DNA of 64,000 nucleotides from JBBIQS01 sp037442205 (GCA_037442205.1 JBBIQS010000015.1:1-64000), one strand, 5' to 3'; positions 7,678 through 17,255 are shown, counted from the first letter of the stretch. Translations and numbers: made by a program. The notes: generated from the sequence alone by a model not told the origin.

Positions 7678-8868
7678 ATGCACGAAACCAACGAGCTCAA
7701 GTCCCAGGCCGCACCTGCCCAGTCCGCCTCGCCGGTTCCGCCGGTGTCGCTGGTCAAGTCCCACCTCGCTCCCGCGCAGCGCCTCGACTCGCCGGTCCCG
7801 CCGGTGTTCCTGGTCAACGCCGCGCTCAAGCTGCGCCGCTTCTTCTTGCGCGCCGCCGACGCGGTCGTGCCGTCCTACCTGTCGGTGTACGACCGCTTCA
7901 TGGGCGCCGCCCACACCATGCTGGTCCACACTGCGGCCCGCCTGCGCATCCCCGATCTGCTGGCCGACGGCCCGCTCAGCGCCGCCGAGCTCGCCTCGCG
8001 CACCCAGTCGGATCCCGACGTGATGGAGCGCGCCATGCAGGCCCTGGTCTCGATCGGGGTCTTCCGCCGCCAGTCCGACGGCCGCTTCGCTAACAACGGC
8101 GTCTCCAAGGGGATGCTGACCGGAGCGACCGGCGGCATCCGCGGCTTCGCCGAGTTCTTCGGCCACGAGACGGTGATGCGCGCCTGGAGCCGCCTGCCCC
8201 AGACCCTGCGCGACGGCAAGCAGGCCTTCAAGGAGGTCAACGGCAAGATCGCCTGGGAGTGGATGGCCGGCGACCCGGCGATGCAGGCTGCCTTCGCCGA
8301 GGGAATGAGCTCGATGACCGAGGTGGTGGCCCCGGCCATCGCCGCCTCCTATCCCTTCGAAGAGGTGAAGACCGTCTGCGACGTCGGCGGCGGGGTGGGA
8401 ATCGTGCTGGCGGCGGTGCTGCGCAAGCACCCGCACCTCAAGGGCAAGCTCTTCGACAGCGAGTCGATGCTGGGCGAGGCCAAGGCCTATCTCGCCGCCG
8501 CGGGCATCGCCGACCGGGTCGAGCTCGTCTCGGGCAGCTTCTTCGACTCCGTCCCGCGCGGCGCCGATTGCTACATCATCAAGACCGTGCTCCATAACTG
8601 GGAAGATCCCGAGGTCTACAAGATCCTCCACAACTGCCGCGCGGCGATGGATCCGGGCCAGCGGCTGCTGGTCCCCGACTTCCTGGTGCTGCCCGACGCC
8701 TTCTCCACGCTGGTGCCGTTCATGGACATGGCCGGCCTGATGATCTACTGCGGCCGCGAGCGCTCCGAGGAAAAGCTCTCGAAGATGTTCGCCGAGACCG
8801 GCTTCAAGATGGGGCGCATCGCCCACCTGCCGGGCGTCCAGGCGGTGTTCGAGGCCGTCGCCGTCTGA
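7678..8868 (+). CDS. SAM-dependent O-methyltransferase (hydroxyneurosporene/ASMT-like family)
   Basis: 396 residues. It has an N-terminal winged-helix dimerisation domain (LRIPDLLADGPLSAAELASR) and a Rossmann methyltransferase domain with motif I DVGGGVGIVLA starting at D235 and the catalytic-type His in VLHNWED (H306), the pattern of small-molecule O-methyltransferases of natural-product and pigment pathways. The first 55 residues are an unusual Pro/Ala/Val tail carrying two copies of an APAQ...SPVPPVxLV unit. No partner biosynthetic genes are adjacent, so the substrate is unknown. The start is supported by the Shine-Dalgarno at 7661-7671. Confidence 0.9.
   Translation: MHETNELKSQAAPAQSASPVPPVSLVKSHLAPAQRLDSPVPPVFLVNAALKLRRFFLRAADAVVPSYLSVYDRFMGAAHTMLVHTAARLRIPDLLADGPLSAAELASRTQSDPDVMERAMQALVSIGVFRRQSDGRFANNGVSKGMLTGATGGIRGFAEFFGHETVMRAWSRLPQTLRDGKQAFKEVNGKIAWEWMAGDPAMQAAFAEGMSSMTEVVAPAIAASYPFEEVKTVCDVGGGVGIVLAAVLRKHPHLKGKLFDSESMLGEAKAYLAAAGIADRVELVSGSFFDSVPRGADCYIIKTVLHNWEDPEVYKILHNCRAAMDPGQRLLVPDFLVLPDAFSTLVPFMDMAGLMIYCGRERSEEKLSKMFAETGFKMGRIAHLPGVQAVFEAVAV
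7713..7829 (+). repeat. Two-copy tandem repeat encoding APAQ..SPVPPVxLV
   Basis: Two in-frame units of about 57-60 bases encode APAQSASPVPPVSLVKSHL and then APAQRLDSPVPPVFLV. The bases are more alike than the protein needs (CTCGCCGGT[T/C]CCGCCGGTGT recurs), so this is a real duplication in the N-terminal extension of the methyltransferase. Confidence 0.55.
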
Positions 8869-8949
8869 GGCGCTCAGATCATGATCGCGGCGCCCGAGAT
8901 CTCTGCCTCGGTGCGCCGCCGGGTCTGAGCTCCAGCGGTTCGCCAACGC

Positions 8950-8978
8950 CTCGGGGAAGGAACGCTTCCTTCCCCGAG
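8950..8978 (+). terminator. Strong hairpin after the methyltransferase gene
   Basis: CTCGGGGAAGG (8950-8960) pairs perfectly with CCTTCCCCGAG (8968-8978) around a seven-base loop. No T tract follows on the plus strand, so this is a probable but not classical terminator. Confidence 0.45.
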
Positions 8979-9117
8979 CGGCGCGGCGAAGGCGAATCCC
9001 TCAACCATTCCGAAAACTTGTGCGCTCCAGCGCCTCTCTGGCTCGCCAGCCGGCTTCTCCTTTTTCATGGCAGCCGCGCGGGGCAAGGACGGCACGGAAA
9101 CTGTAGTACGCGCGCCC

Positions 9118-10482
9118 ATGCATTCTTCCTCGAATGAAATCGGAGCGCTGGCGGTGCTCGGGAGCTCCGCCCGCGAGCTGGCTTGCTGGGCCCGCCGGCG
9201 GCCGGCCCCGGCAGCGCTGGCGATGGCCCTGGTCGTGTCCGGGGTGGCCGTCGCGGCCTATCGCTCCCTGCCGAATCACGTCTCCGACCTGCTCCCCAAT
9301 TACCTCGCACCCACCCGCCGCCTGCTCTTCGAGGGCAAGGACCTCGACACCGACCTGGCCTTCAACTCCTTCTCGCCCTTCTTCTACGCGGCGATGGCCC
9401 CTCTCGCGATGCTGCCCGACCTGATGGCAAGCCTGCTGTGGAGCCTGACTCAGCTCGCTTCGATCTTCGTGGTCGCGGCGCTGATGGTCGCCCTGCTGCG
9501 GCGGCAATGGCCGTCGCTGGAGGTCCAGGCGGCAATTCCGCTGGCCATGGCCACGCCGCTGATCCTCAACAACCTGGCGCTCGGTCAATCGAACCTGTTG
9601 CCGCTGGCGCTGGCGGTGCTGGGCGCATTCCTGGTCGCCAGCGAAAGGCCGATCGGCGCCGGGATGTCCTTCGCCCTGGCGGTGGCGTTCAAGATCACCC
9701 CGGCGCTGGTCCTCGGCTACTTCGGGGTCCTCAAGCTGCGCTGGCGGACGCTGCTGGCTTCGGGGCTGGGGCTGACCTTCGCGCTGACCACCCTCCCCTC
9801 CGCCATCTTCGGCCCCGACAAGTCGCTGCGCTGGCTCTCCGGCTGGTGGCAGATGGTCCTCGCCCCCTTTCTCTCCGCGGGGACGGTCCGGACCACCAAC
9901 CTGGGCTGGCACCACACCAATCAGTCGCTCGAGGCCGCGCTGCAGCGCCACCTCACTCCCTATGGCGCCCAGGCCTACGGCGCGCTCCACGCCGCCCTGG
10001 ACCCGGCTCTCCTCGACGCCGAGGCAGCCCACCTGCTCGCCAACCTCGCGCGGGGACTGATCTTTCTTGGATTGTTGGCGCTGGCGGTGCGCTGGCGCAA
10101 GGGCCTGCGGCAAGGACTTCCCTTTGAAGTCGCGCTGACGCTGCTGGCCATCCCCTTCATCTCGCCGGTCGCCTGGACCAGCCATTACGTGATGGCGCTT
10201 CCGGCCTACTTCGTCGCCGTCAACGCCCGCGCGGCGCTGGCGCCGAACAGCCGCTGGCGCGCCGCGCTGACCCTCGCGCTGGTCGCCGCGGTCGGAATGC
10301 AGGCCTTCATGGCCTCCCCTGCCACCGAGAGCTTCTCCCCGATCTTCCTCGGGCATTTCCTGTTGTTCGGCGTGCTGCTGGGCTTCGCGCTGTTCGGGAA
10401 GCCGGCGCGAGCGGCGAGGCGAGTCCAATGGGCGGCCTCGGGACTCGGTTTCCAGACCCGCGCCGTCGAGGCCGAGGGCTGA
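9118..10482 (+). CDS. GT87-family (DUF2029) membrane glycosyltransferase
   Basis: 454 residues from the ATG at 9118; a frame-matched ATG at 9067 would add 17 polar residues. A hydrophobic protein with about ten predicted membrane helices. Features of the GT87 / DUF2029 group are the YLAPTRRLLFEGKDL loop after the first helix, a conserved SFSPFFYAAMAPLA segment, the N-x-A-L-G-Q-x-N motif (NNLALGQSNLLPLAL) and a luminal WHHTNQSLEAAL loop. The family transfers mannose or other sugars from polyprenyl-phosphate donors on the outer face of the inner membrane. Acceptor unknown; no envelope-polysaccharide genes are adjacent. Confidence 0.82.
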   Translation: MHSSSNEIGALAVLGSSARELACWARRRPAPAALAMALVVSGVAVAAYRSLPNHVSDLLPNYLAPTRRLLFEGKDLDTDLAFNSFSPFFYAAMAPLAMLPDLMASLLWSLTQLASIFVVAALMVALLRRQWPSLEVQAAIPLAMATPLILNNLALGQSNLLPLALAVLGAFLVASERPIGAGMSFALAVAFKITPALVLGYFGVLKLRWRTLLASGLGLTFALTTLPSAIFGPDKSLRWLSGWWQMVLAPFLSAGTVRTTNLGWHHTNQSLEAALQRHLTPYGAQAYGALHAALDPALLDAEAAHLLANLARGLIFLGLLALAVRWRKGLRQGLPFEVALTLLAIPFISPVAWTSHYVMALPAYFVAVNARAALAPNSRWRAALTLALVAAVGMQAFMASPATESFSPIFLGHFLLFGVLLGFALFGKPARAARRVQWAASGLGFQTRAVEAEG

Positions 10483-10489
10483 CGCTTCA

Positions 10490-10909
10490 TCAGCCTCCCA
10501 GCGCCGCCGCGGCCCTGGCCACCGCCGCGTGCGCCGGCTCGAACAGCAGCGCCGCCGCGAACCACGCGGGCGCGTAGTCGAGGTTGATCAGCCCGAAGAG
10601 ATGGTGGCCCCGCCCGGTGTAGTCCCATGGGCACCGCCCCAGCAGCTGCCTGAGCAGCCAGCCAGAGAGCAGCTCGGCGCCGTAGATCACCAGCAGATAA
10701 GCCAGCGCCCGCGCCAGGAAGTGGCCGCCCTGGCTCGCCTGCTCGACCTGCTCCAAGAGCAGCAGTGCCCCGCCGTAGATGGGGAACATCCACAGGTAGG
10801 TCTTGGCGGTGGCGCAGCGGTCGCGCTGCTGCAGCAGCGCCAGAGTGCCGGTGAACAGGACCTCAACGCCCCAGCCCAGCAGGCCATAGATCAAGAAGCG
10901 CCAGAGCAT
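10490..10909 (-). CDS. Small membrane protein, putative ABC-transporter type IV (PF06541-like)
   Basis: 139 residues from the ATG at 10909, ten bases after the end of the upstream dehydrogenase, so the two genes probably form an operon. An in-frame start at 10981 would add 24 Ser/Arg-rich residues antisense-like to the dehydrogenase C-terminus and was rejected. Three to four membrane helices. The pattern FLIYGLLGWGVEVLFTG, then MFPIYGGALLLLE and CPWDYTGR, resembles the family named putative ABC-transporter type IV (CmpB-like), whose function is not established. Tail-to-tail with the GT87 gene. Confidence 0.7.
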   Translation of the reverse strand: MLWRFLIYGLLGWGVEVLFTGTLALLQQRDRCATAKTYLWMFPIYGGALLLLEQVEQASQGGHFLARALAYLLVIYGAELLSGWLLRQLLGRCPWDYTGRGHHLFGLINLDYAPAWFAAALLFEPAHAAVARAAAALGG

Positions 10910-10919
10910 CGCCTTCGGC

Positions 10920-11798
10920 TCAGCCGAGGCCGGAGAGCGCCTCGACGACCTTGATGATGGCGCTGATATCCTCCCCGCCAATCCCCCGGGCGCGGGCCGC
11001 GGTGCACACCTGGTGCAGCGCCGCCAGCCCGGGCATCGCCACCCGGTGGGCGTCGGCCTCGGCCAGCGCCAGCCGCTGATCCTTGTGCAGCAGGTCGAGC
11101 GAGAAGTGGGTGTCGAAGTCGCGCCGGATCATCGCCCCGCCCTTGAACGCCCAGTACGGCGAGGCGAAGCCGCTGGCCTGCACCACCTCCAGCACCTTCT
11201 CCGGGGCGACCCCCAGCTTCTTGCCCAGCGTCAGCCCCTCGGCCATCCCCTCGAGCATGAAGCCGATGATGGTATTGCCGATCAGCTTCATCGACGAGGC
11301 GGCGCCGACCTGGCCGACGTAGATGGCCTTCTTGCCCACGTTGAGCAGCAAGGGCTCGAGCTCGTCGTGCAGGGCCTTCTCGCCGCCGGTCATCAGCAGC
11401 AGGGTCGCGTCCTGGGCGCCCTGCTTCGAGCCGGTGACCGGCGACTCGAGGAAGGCGGCGCCCTTGCCGCGGCAGGCCACCTCCAGCTCGCGGGAGAGCC
11501 CGGGATCGACGGTGGAGAAGTCGACCCCGCGCATCCCGGGGCGCAGCGCCGAGACGATCCCCTCCCGGCCCAGCCAGGCCTCGCGCACCGCGGCGGGGTC
11601 GGCCAGGCAGGTCATCACCACCTCGCAGCCGCGCGCCAGCTCGGCGGGGCTGGCGGCGCTTGGAACCCCAAGCTCGGCGAAGCGCCGGGCGGGCTGCTGG
11701 CCCCGGTTGTAGACCCCAGCGAGCAACCCCTTGGCCTGCAGATTGGCCGCCATCCGGCTGCCCATGATCCCCAGCCCCGCGAATCCGACCCGCGCCAT
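10920..11798 (-). CDS. NAD(P)-dependent beta-hydroxyacid dehydrogenase (3-hydroxyisobutyrate dehydrogenase family)
   Basis: 292 residues, standard length. The N-terminal Rossmann fold starts VGFAGLGIMGSRMAANL (dinucleotide-binding GxGxMG). The substrate loop VTGSKQGA matches the family GGxxGA-like segment but with Ser-Lys, as in the GLYR1/glyoxylate-succinic-semialdehyde reductase branch. The catalytic Lys is in GAASSMKLIGNTI. The C-terminal all-alpha domain includes HFSLDLLHKDQRLA. Likely reduces a small aldehyde such as glyoxylate or succinic semialdehyde, or oxidises 3-hydroxyisobutyrate; the sequence alone does not choose. It is divergent from the PqqD-like gene. Confidence 0.92.
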   Translation of the reverse strand: MARVGFAGLGIMGSRMAANLQAKGLLAGVYNRGQQPARRFAELGVPSAASPAELARGCEVVMTCLADPAAVREAWLGREGIVSALRPGMRGVDFSTVDPGLSRELEVACRGKGAAFLESPVTGSKQGAQDATLLLMTGGEKALHDELEPLLLNVGKKAIYVGQVGAASSMKLIGNTIIGFMLEGMAEGLTLGKKLGVAPEKVLEVVQASGFASPYWAFKGGAMIRRDFDTHFSLDLLHKDQRLALAEADAHRVAMPGLAALHQVCTAARARGIGGEDISAIIKVVEALSGLG

Positions 11799-11962
11799 CG
11801 CCTGCCTCCTTGAAAAACCCGTTGGTTCCAGGCATTTACCACGCGGCTGACCACCGCGCGCTTGAATGATCGGCCGGGGCTCGGGCCACCGGGATCAACG
11901 CGCCGCCGGCGTGGCCGACCGCCCGGGGCCGTGGTTTGACGATAGAGAGGATCGCCGCGAGA

Positions 11963-12313
11963 ATGAGCGGTTCGATGGCATCTGTCTACGAGTCGATACC
12001 CGAGCGGCACCGCGCGGCCGCCGTGGAGAGGGTCGGGGGGCGGCTGATGATCGCCACTGCCGACGACCAACTCCACTATTTCACTGACGAATCTGAGCAG
12101 CCGAACGAAGTAGGGGAGCGCATCGTGGAACTGGCCGACGGCAGCCGGACCGTACGCCAGCTGGCGGAGTGCCTGGTCGAGGAGTTCGAGGTCGAGCTCG
12201 AGACGGCCCTGGCCGACACCGCCGAGTTTGTGCAGCAGCTGGTGGACCGAAAGGTCCTGTCTTGGAAGACCGGCGCCACCGCCGGTCCAAACCCCGCGCC
12301 GGGCAACCGCTGA
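11963..12313 (+). CDS. PqqD-like RiPP recognition element (RRE) protein
   Basis: 116 residues from ATG 11963; TTG 11936 is an alternative and ATG 11975 another. The sequence follows the PqqD winged-helix pattern: three beta strands (ERVGGRLMIATADDQLHYF), then NEVGERIVELADGSRTVRQL, LVEEFEV and the final helix DTAEFVQQLVDRKVL. In PQQ, lasso peptide and sactipeptide pathways this fold binds the leader of the precursor peptide and presents it to the modifying enzymes. It is the first gene of a run that includes a matching precursor-like peptide at 17252, an HPr-kinase-like gene and an S24/S26 peptidase. Stop is 28 bases before the next ATG. Confidence 0.82.
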   Translation: MSGSMASVYESIPERHRAAAVERVGGRLMIATADDQLHYFTDESEQPNEVGERIVELADGSRTVRQLAECLVEEFEVELETALADTAEFVQQLVDRKVLSWKTGATAGPNPAPGNR

Positions 12314-12341
12314 CCGCGCCCGCGAGCGGGAGGAGTCGTCG

Positions 12342-15300
12342 ATGCTTCGCAAACTGGCGTTGTTGCTGGCACTGGCCCTGGCCGCCTCCGGCTGCAACTG
12401 CGGCGGCAACTCCGCCCCCGACCGCGGGGTGTCCTTCGTCGCCCCCACCGACGGCGCCTCGCTGACCATGAAGCAGGACGTGGCCAACGACCGCGACGGC
12501 CTGCAGATCGGCGTCTCGATCCACAGCTGGGGATGGGGCAGCGACTCGAGCGCGACGCTGGTGCTCGACGCCGACTCGGCCTCGCCGCTGACCGCCACCC
12601 TCGACGCCGACGGCAACGCCACCTTCGCCGCGGTGACCCTGGGGACCGGCAGCCACGTGCTGACCGCCAAGGTGAGCAACGGCAAGGACTCGAGCGAGGC
12701 CAGCATCTCGCTGGTGGCCGACGCCACCCCGCTGCCGGCTTCGATCGCCATCACCGCGCCGGCCGACGGGACGCTCAACGCCAGCAAAGACCTCGATCCC
12801 AATCAGGCCGAGCTGCAGATCGACGTGGCGGTGCAGACCACCAACCTGAGCGGAGGGAAGCTGCGGCTGTGCCTGAAGGCGGAAGGCTTGACCGGGACGG
12901 CCTGTGCCGCGGCGCCAGGAGTGATCATCGCCGAAGAGCCGATGCCGACCGCCAACCTGACCACGCTGCGGGCGACGCTGCCTCAAGGCGTGGGAGAGCT
13001 GCTGAGCGCCGAGCACGTCGACGCCAACGGGCAGGCGCTGGCCTCGCTGCCGGTGACGCTGACGGTGGACACGGTGGCCCCGACCCTCGCCTTCAAGTCG
13101 CCGAAGGACGGCGACCGGGAGGGGAAGAGTCCGTTCCAGGTGGTGGTGACCACCGACGCCGAGGCCGGGCAGACGGTGACGCTGAGCTCGGGCACGATGG
13201 CGCAGCTGTTTACGGCCGAGGTCGATTCGGCGGGCGAGGCGACCTTCGCGGCGGTGCAGTCCCCGGGCGATGGGCCGCTGGAGCTCAGGGCCGAGGTAGC
13301 CGACAAGGCCGGGAACCCGGCGAAGGCGGCGGTGGCCACGGTGCAGATGGACACCACTCCCTGCCCGCTGACCCTGGTTTCGCCGGCCAGCGCGACGGTG
13401 ATCTGGGGTGCCAGCGCCGATCTGGACCAGAACCCGGCCAACGGACTGCAGGTGGATCTAGCCGTCACCACCCAGGATTTGGCGACCAAGCTCGCCGGTG
13501 AGTGCAAGGGCCAGCCGGCCAAGCTCTACGTCAACGGCATCTTCAAGGCCGATTCCACCAGCTCCGACCCGACCACCGGGGAGATCAAGTTCGCCAGCGT
13601 CACCTTCGCCGATGGCGAGAAGGATCTGCCGGTCGAAATCCGGTTGACCGACGTGATGGGCCTCGACGGCAAGGCCGACTTCACCGCCACGGTGATGCTC
13701 AAGGCGCCGACCCTGTCGCTGTTCACCGACTCCGGCACCCGCAATCTGGTCAACGACGTGGACTACCTGACCCCGGGAATCCAGACCCTGGCCATCGTCG
13801 GAGCGAGCGCGGCCCAAGGCGGAAACATCTGGATCTGCAGCACGGTCGCCCATGCCACCGGTGCTGCCGCTTGCCCGGTGGGCACCGGCTTCATCGCCGC
13901 CGGCCCCCAGGCCGCTCAGGCCGGCAACAACATCTTCACCGAGGTCACCCTGGCCGAGGGCGCCCAGAAGCTCTCGGCGGTCATCCGCGACTCGGCTGAC
14001 AACACTGGCGTTTCTGGCACCGTCGACCTGCTGGTCGACTCGGTGGCCCCGTCGGTCACCGCCTTCTCGATCCTCGAGGACTCCAACGGCGATCACTACC
14101 TGAACGCCACCGAGCTGCCCGCCTCGGCCTCGGCCACCCTGCAGCTGACCGTCACCGGGGCCGACGGGCAGATCCTCGCGATCTACGAGAACGACGGCGC
14201 CGGGCCGATGCTCGCCAGCCACCCCGTGGCCGCCGGGGCCGTGACCCTGACCACCCCGCTGGCCGACGGGGTCCACACCCTGCTGGCCAAGGTCACCTCC
14301 GCCCACGGCAATCCCAACGTCTCCGCCAGCCCGGTCATCGCCAACGACCTGGCCCACCTGACGGTGACCGTGAAGCGGATCGCGCCGCAGCTGGCGTTCG
14401 CCTACCCGTCGCGGGCGATGCTCAACCGCAGCGATGACAAGGACCTGACCACCCCGGACATCCTCGACAACTCGGTGCGCGTCGCCTCCGACGCCTCCAG
14501 CGTCGACATCGCCATCGACTCCGGCGCGCCCCAGGCCGCCGCGGTGGTCGCCGGCGAGGCGCAGCTGGCGATCCACCTCTCCCAGGGGGCGCACACCGTC
14601 TCCGCCACCGCCAAGGACATCGCCGCCAACGTCTCCACCAAGAGCTTCAGCTTCACCGTGGACACCATTCCGCCGACGGTGACCTTCAACTCGCCGGCGG
14701 CGAACGCCCAGTTCTCCGGCTACTCGGTGCCGCTGGATCTGGCGGTGGTCGGCGCGGAGGTGGGCCAGGTGCTGGCGGTGACCACCAGCGCCGGCGGCGC
14801 CAGCGTCGGCTCCAAGGCCCTGGACGCCACCGGGCAGGCCAAGTTCTCGGTCCTGCTGGGCAACGGGCAGCAGACCCTGACCGCCAAGGTCAGCGACCTG
14901 GCCGGCAACGAGGGCTCGGCGAGCGTGCAGATCACCGTGGCCTCGGTCGGTTGCAAGCTGGTGCTGGTGCAGCCGGCGGTGCTGCCGGCGCGCTACGGCA
15001 TCGCCGACGACCTGGACAAGAACCCGAGCAACGGCCTGCAGGTCAACCTGGTGGCCAAGACCACCGACTGCATGGGCCGCAACGCCGAGCTGTTCGTCAA
15101 CGGCGTGAGCCGGGCGGTGGTGGCGGCAGACGCCTCCGGGTTCATCACCTTCAGCAACGTCACCTTCGCCGATGGGGTTCGGTCGCTGCCGGTGCACATC
15201 GACATGGTGGACGCCGCCAACCAGACGGCGAGCCTGCCCTTCGATGTGAGCGTCAAGCTGACCGCCCCGGCGTTCACCGTCGCCAGCCCGGCGGTGCCGG

Positions 15301-17255
15301 CCAACGGCGCCACCCTGTACCTGGTGGCCGCCGGCAACCCGAAGATCAACGGCACCACCTACCTGCAGGACGCGGTGGCCGGCAACGCCACCGGCGACGC
15401 GTCCTTCAGCTTCACCGTCAGCGACGCGCTGGGCGGCATCCTCACCGCCAAGATCGGCACCACCGATCTGCTGGGCGGCCCGGTGGCCATCACCAAGACC
15501 CCGGAGAACTTCGGCGCGCCCTTCGCGCTGGCCTTTGCCCAGAACACCCAGGGCACGATGGTGGTCACCGCCGACGACGGCTTCGGCAACAAGACCTCGC
15601 TCAGCTACCCGCTGATGGTGGACGTGATCCCGCCGGCGGCGCCGACCCTCAACCTGACCCTCAAGGACGCCCAGCGGGCGCTGGTGACGGTGGGCTTCAC
15701 CGGCACCGGCGACGACGGGGTGACCGGCAGCACCTCCAGCTACGACGTGCGCTACCTGACCAGCACCCAGGCCGGGGCGACCTCCGGCTGCCCGATCCTC
15801 GACCTGCCCGCCTTCAACACCAAGGCCACCGCGGTGACCGGTCCCGCGGGTGGGCCGGCAGGCCAGCAGGTGTCGTTCGACGTCGGGCCTCTGCCCCCGC
15901 TCAACTGCTACGGCATCGGGGTCCGGGCGGTGGACAAGGTGGGCAACGTCTCCGACTTCACCAACGCCGCGACCCTGCGCAACTACTGGAACCAGAAGAC
16001 GGTCAGCAACACCCTGAGCAACACGATGTACGCCTTCGCCATGGTCTCCGGCGACCTGGACAAGAACGGCGCCGACGACCTTGTGGTCCCCGCTCCGCTG
16101 GAGGGCAACGGCGCGGTCCACATCTACTACGGGGCGACGGCCGGGCCGGCGGCCACCGCGCAGACCATCACCGGAACCGGCGCCGGCGAGGCCCTCGGCT
16201 ACGGCATCGCCGTCGGCGACCTCAACGGCGACAAGATCGACGACCTGGTGGTAGCCGCTCCGATGTTCACCTCGGGCACCGCCTCGCTCGGGCGAGTGCT
16301 GATCTTCTTCGGAACCGCGGGAGGACAGATCGATCCCGCGAGCTACATCGAGATCCGCGGGAGGAACAGCGGCGGGTTCTTCGGCTTCTGGCTGAACGTG
16401 GTCGGGGACATCGACGGCGACGGCTACAAGGACCTGCTGGTGGGGGCCAACTACGACGGCGCCGACGGGCACGCCTTCCTCTTCCGCGGCAAGAGCACCG
16501 CCGGCTGGCAAGCCGCCCGCACCGCCACCGACTCCTCGACCACCCCGGCGACCAAGTACATCTCGGCGGCCTCGGCGGACATGATCTTTGCCGCTCCCAA
16601 CGCCGGCGACGCCCTCGGCGCCCGGGACGGGTTCACCGACCTCGGGGACCTCGACGGCGACGGCAAGCACGAGTTCACCATCCCGGCCTCGACCAGCAAC
16701 CGGCTCTACCTGTTCAACGCCGCCAACACCCTGGCCAAGGCCAGCCCGGTCTCGACCGCGGACCTGACCCTGACCCCGCCCACCGCCGGGACCCTGGGCC
16801 TGGAAGGGTTCGGGGCGATGGCGTTGGGGGGCACCGACTTCACCGGCGACGGGGTACCCGACCTGCTGGTGGCCGCCCCCAGCCAGAATGCCGTCTACTT
16901 CTACCCGGCCAACACCTCCAAGTGGTTCGCCAGCAGCCCGGCGCAGAGCCTGGTCCACCTCCCGGGCTCGTTCTTCGGCTCGACCATGGCCTCCCGGGAC
17001 TTCGACGGCGACGGCAAGCCCGACCTGCTGGTGGGCAACAACGCCTCCAGCCCGACCAACGCCGAGGCTTCGACCTTCTGGCTCTACCTGAACAACGGCA
17101 CCTCCACGCCGCTGCCGGCGTCGGCGAATGCCATCGTTCGCGCCGGAGCGCTCTCGTCGGTGATCTGCGCCGGCGACTTCAACGGAGACAAGAAGCCCGA
17201 CTTCGCGGTCGCCGATCAGAACGGCGCCGGTTCCATCACCATCTACTACCCATGA
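12342..17255 (+). CDS. Giant lipoprotein with Ig-like repeats and integrin-type FG-GAP repeats
   Basis: 1637 residues. The start is fixed by GGGAGGA at 12328-12334 and by the lipoprotein signal MLRKLALLLALALAASGC (Cys 18). Residues about 30-1225 are repeated beta-sandwich (bacterial Ig/cadherin-like) modules with joints such as VDTVAPTLAFKSP, VDSVAPSVTAF and VDTIPPTVTFNSP. Residues about 1235-1637 hold about seven FG-GAP units with Ca-binding loops: DLDKNGADD, DLNGDKIDD, DIDGDGYKD, DLDGDGKHE, DFTGDGVPD, DFDGDGKPD, DFNGDKKPD. A surface adhesion or binding protein is likely. Its last base overlaps the next gene (ATGA), so the small peptide is translationally coupled. Large size and operon position between an RRE protein and a precursor-like peptide are unusual. 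Confidence 0.9.
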   Translation: MLRKLALLLALALAASGCNCGGNSAPDRGVSFVAPTDGASLTMKQDVANDRDGLQIGVSIHSWGWGSDSSATLVLDADSASPLTATLDADGNATFAAVTLGTGSHVLTAKVSNGKDSSEASISLVADATPLPASIAITAPADGTLNASKDLDPNQAELQIDVAVQTTNLSGGKLRLCLKAEGLTGTACAAAPGVIIAEEPMPTANLTTLRATLPQGVGELLSAEHVDANGQALASLPVTLTVDTVAPTLAFKSPKDGDREGKSPFQVVVTTDAEAGQTVTLSSGTMAQLFTAEVDSAGEATFAAVQSPGDGPLELRAEVADKAGNPAKAAVATVQMDTTPCPLTLVSPASATVIWGASADLDQNPANGLQVDLAVTTQDLATKLAGECKGQPAKLYVNGIFKADSTSSDPTTGEIKFASVTFADGEKDLPVEIRLTDVMGLDGKADFTATVMLKAPTLSLFTDSGTRNLVNDVDYLTPGIQTLAIVGASAAQGGNIWICSTVAHATGAAACPVGTGFIAAGPQAAQAGNNIFTEVTLAEGAQKLSAVIRDSADNTGVSGTVDLLVDSVAPSVTAFSILEDSNGDHYLNATELPASASATLQLTVTGADGQILAIYENDGAGPMLASHPVAAGAVTLTTPLADGVHTLLAKVTSAHGNPNVSASPVIANDLAHLTVTVKRIAPQLAFAYPSRAMLNRSDDKDLTTPDILDNSVRVASDASSVDIAIDSGAPQAAAVVAGEAQLAIHLSQGAHTVSATAKDIAANVSTKSFSFTVDTIPPTVTFNSPAANAQFSGYSVPLDLAVVGAEVGQVLAVTTSAGGASVGSKALDATGQAKFSVLLGNGQQTLTAKVSDLAGNEGSASVQITVASVGCKLVLVQPAVLPARYGIADDLDKNPSNGLQVNLVAKTTDCMGRNAELFVNGVSRAVVAADASGFITFSNVTFADGVRSLPVHIDMVDAANQTASLPFDVSVKLTAPAFTVASPAVPANGATLYLVAAGNPKINGTTYLQDAVAGNATGDASFSFTVSDALGGILTAKIGTTDLLGGPVAITKTPENFGAPFALAFAQNTQGTMVVTADDGFGNKTSLSYPLMVDVIPPAAPTLNLTLKDAQRALVTVGFTGTGDDGVTGSTSSYDVRYLTSTQAGATSGCPILDLPAFNTKATAVTGPAGGPAGQQVSFDVGPLPPLNCYGIGVRAVDKVGNVSDFTNAATLRNYWNQKTVSNTLSNTMYAFAMVSGDLDKNGADDLVVPAPLEGNGAVHIYYGATAGPAATAQTITGTGAGEALGYGIAVGDLNGDKIDDLVVAAPMFTSGTASLGRVLIFFGTAGGQIDPASYIEIRGRNSGGFFGFWLNVVGDIDGDGYKDLLVGANYDGADGHAFLFRGKSTAGWQAARTATDSSTTPATKYISAASADMIFAAPNAGDALGARDGFTDLGDLDGDGKHEFTIPASTSNRLYLFNAANTLAKASPVSTADLTLTPPTAGTLGLEGFGAMALGGTDFTGDGVPDLLVAAPSQNAVYFYPANTSKWFASSPAQSLVHLPGSFFGSTMASRDFDGDGKPDLLVGNNASSPTNAEASTFWLYLNNGTSTPLPASANAIVRAGALSSVICAGDFNGDKKPDFAVADQNGAGSITIYYP

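Noticed and set aside
13458..16958. 1166-codon ORF on the minus strand, antisense to the giant lipoprotein
   Set aside because: Its translation is a monotonous Gly/Val/Asp/His/Arg mix with no domain, the usual shadow of a GC-rich gene with strong third-position bias.
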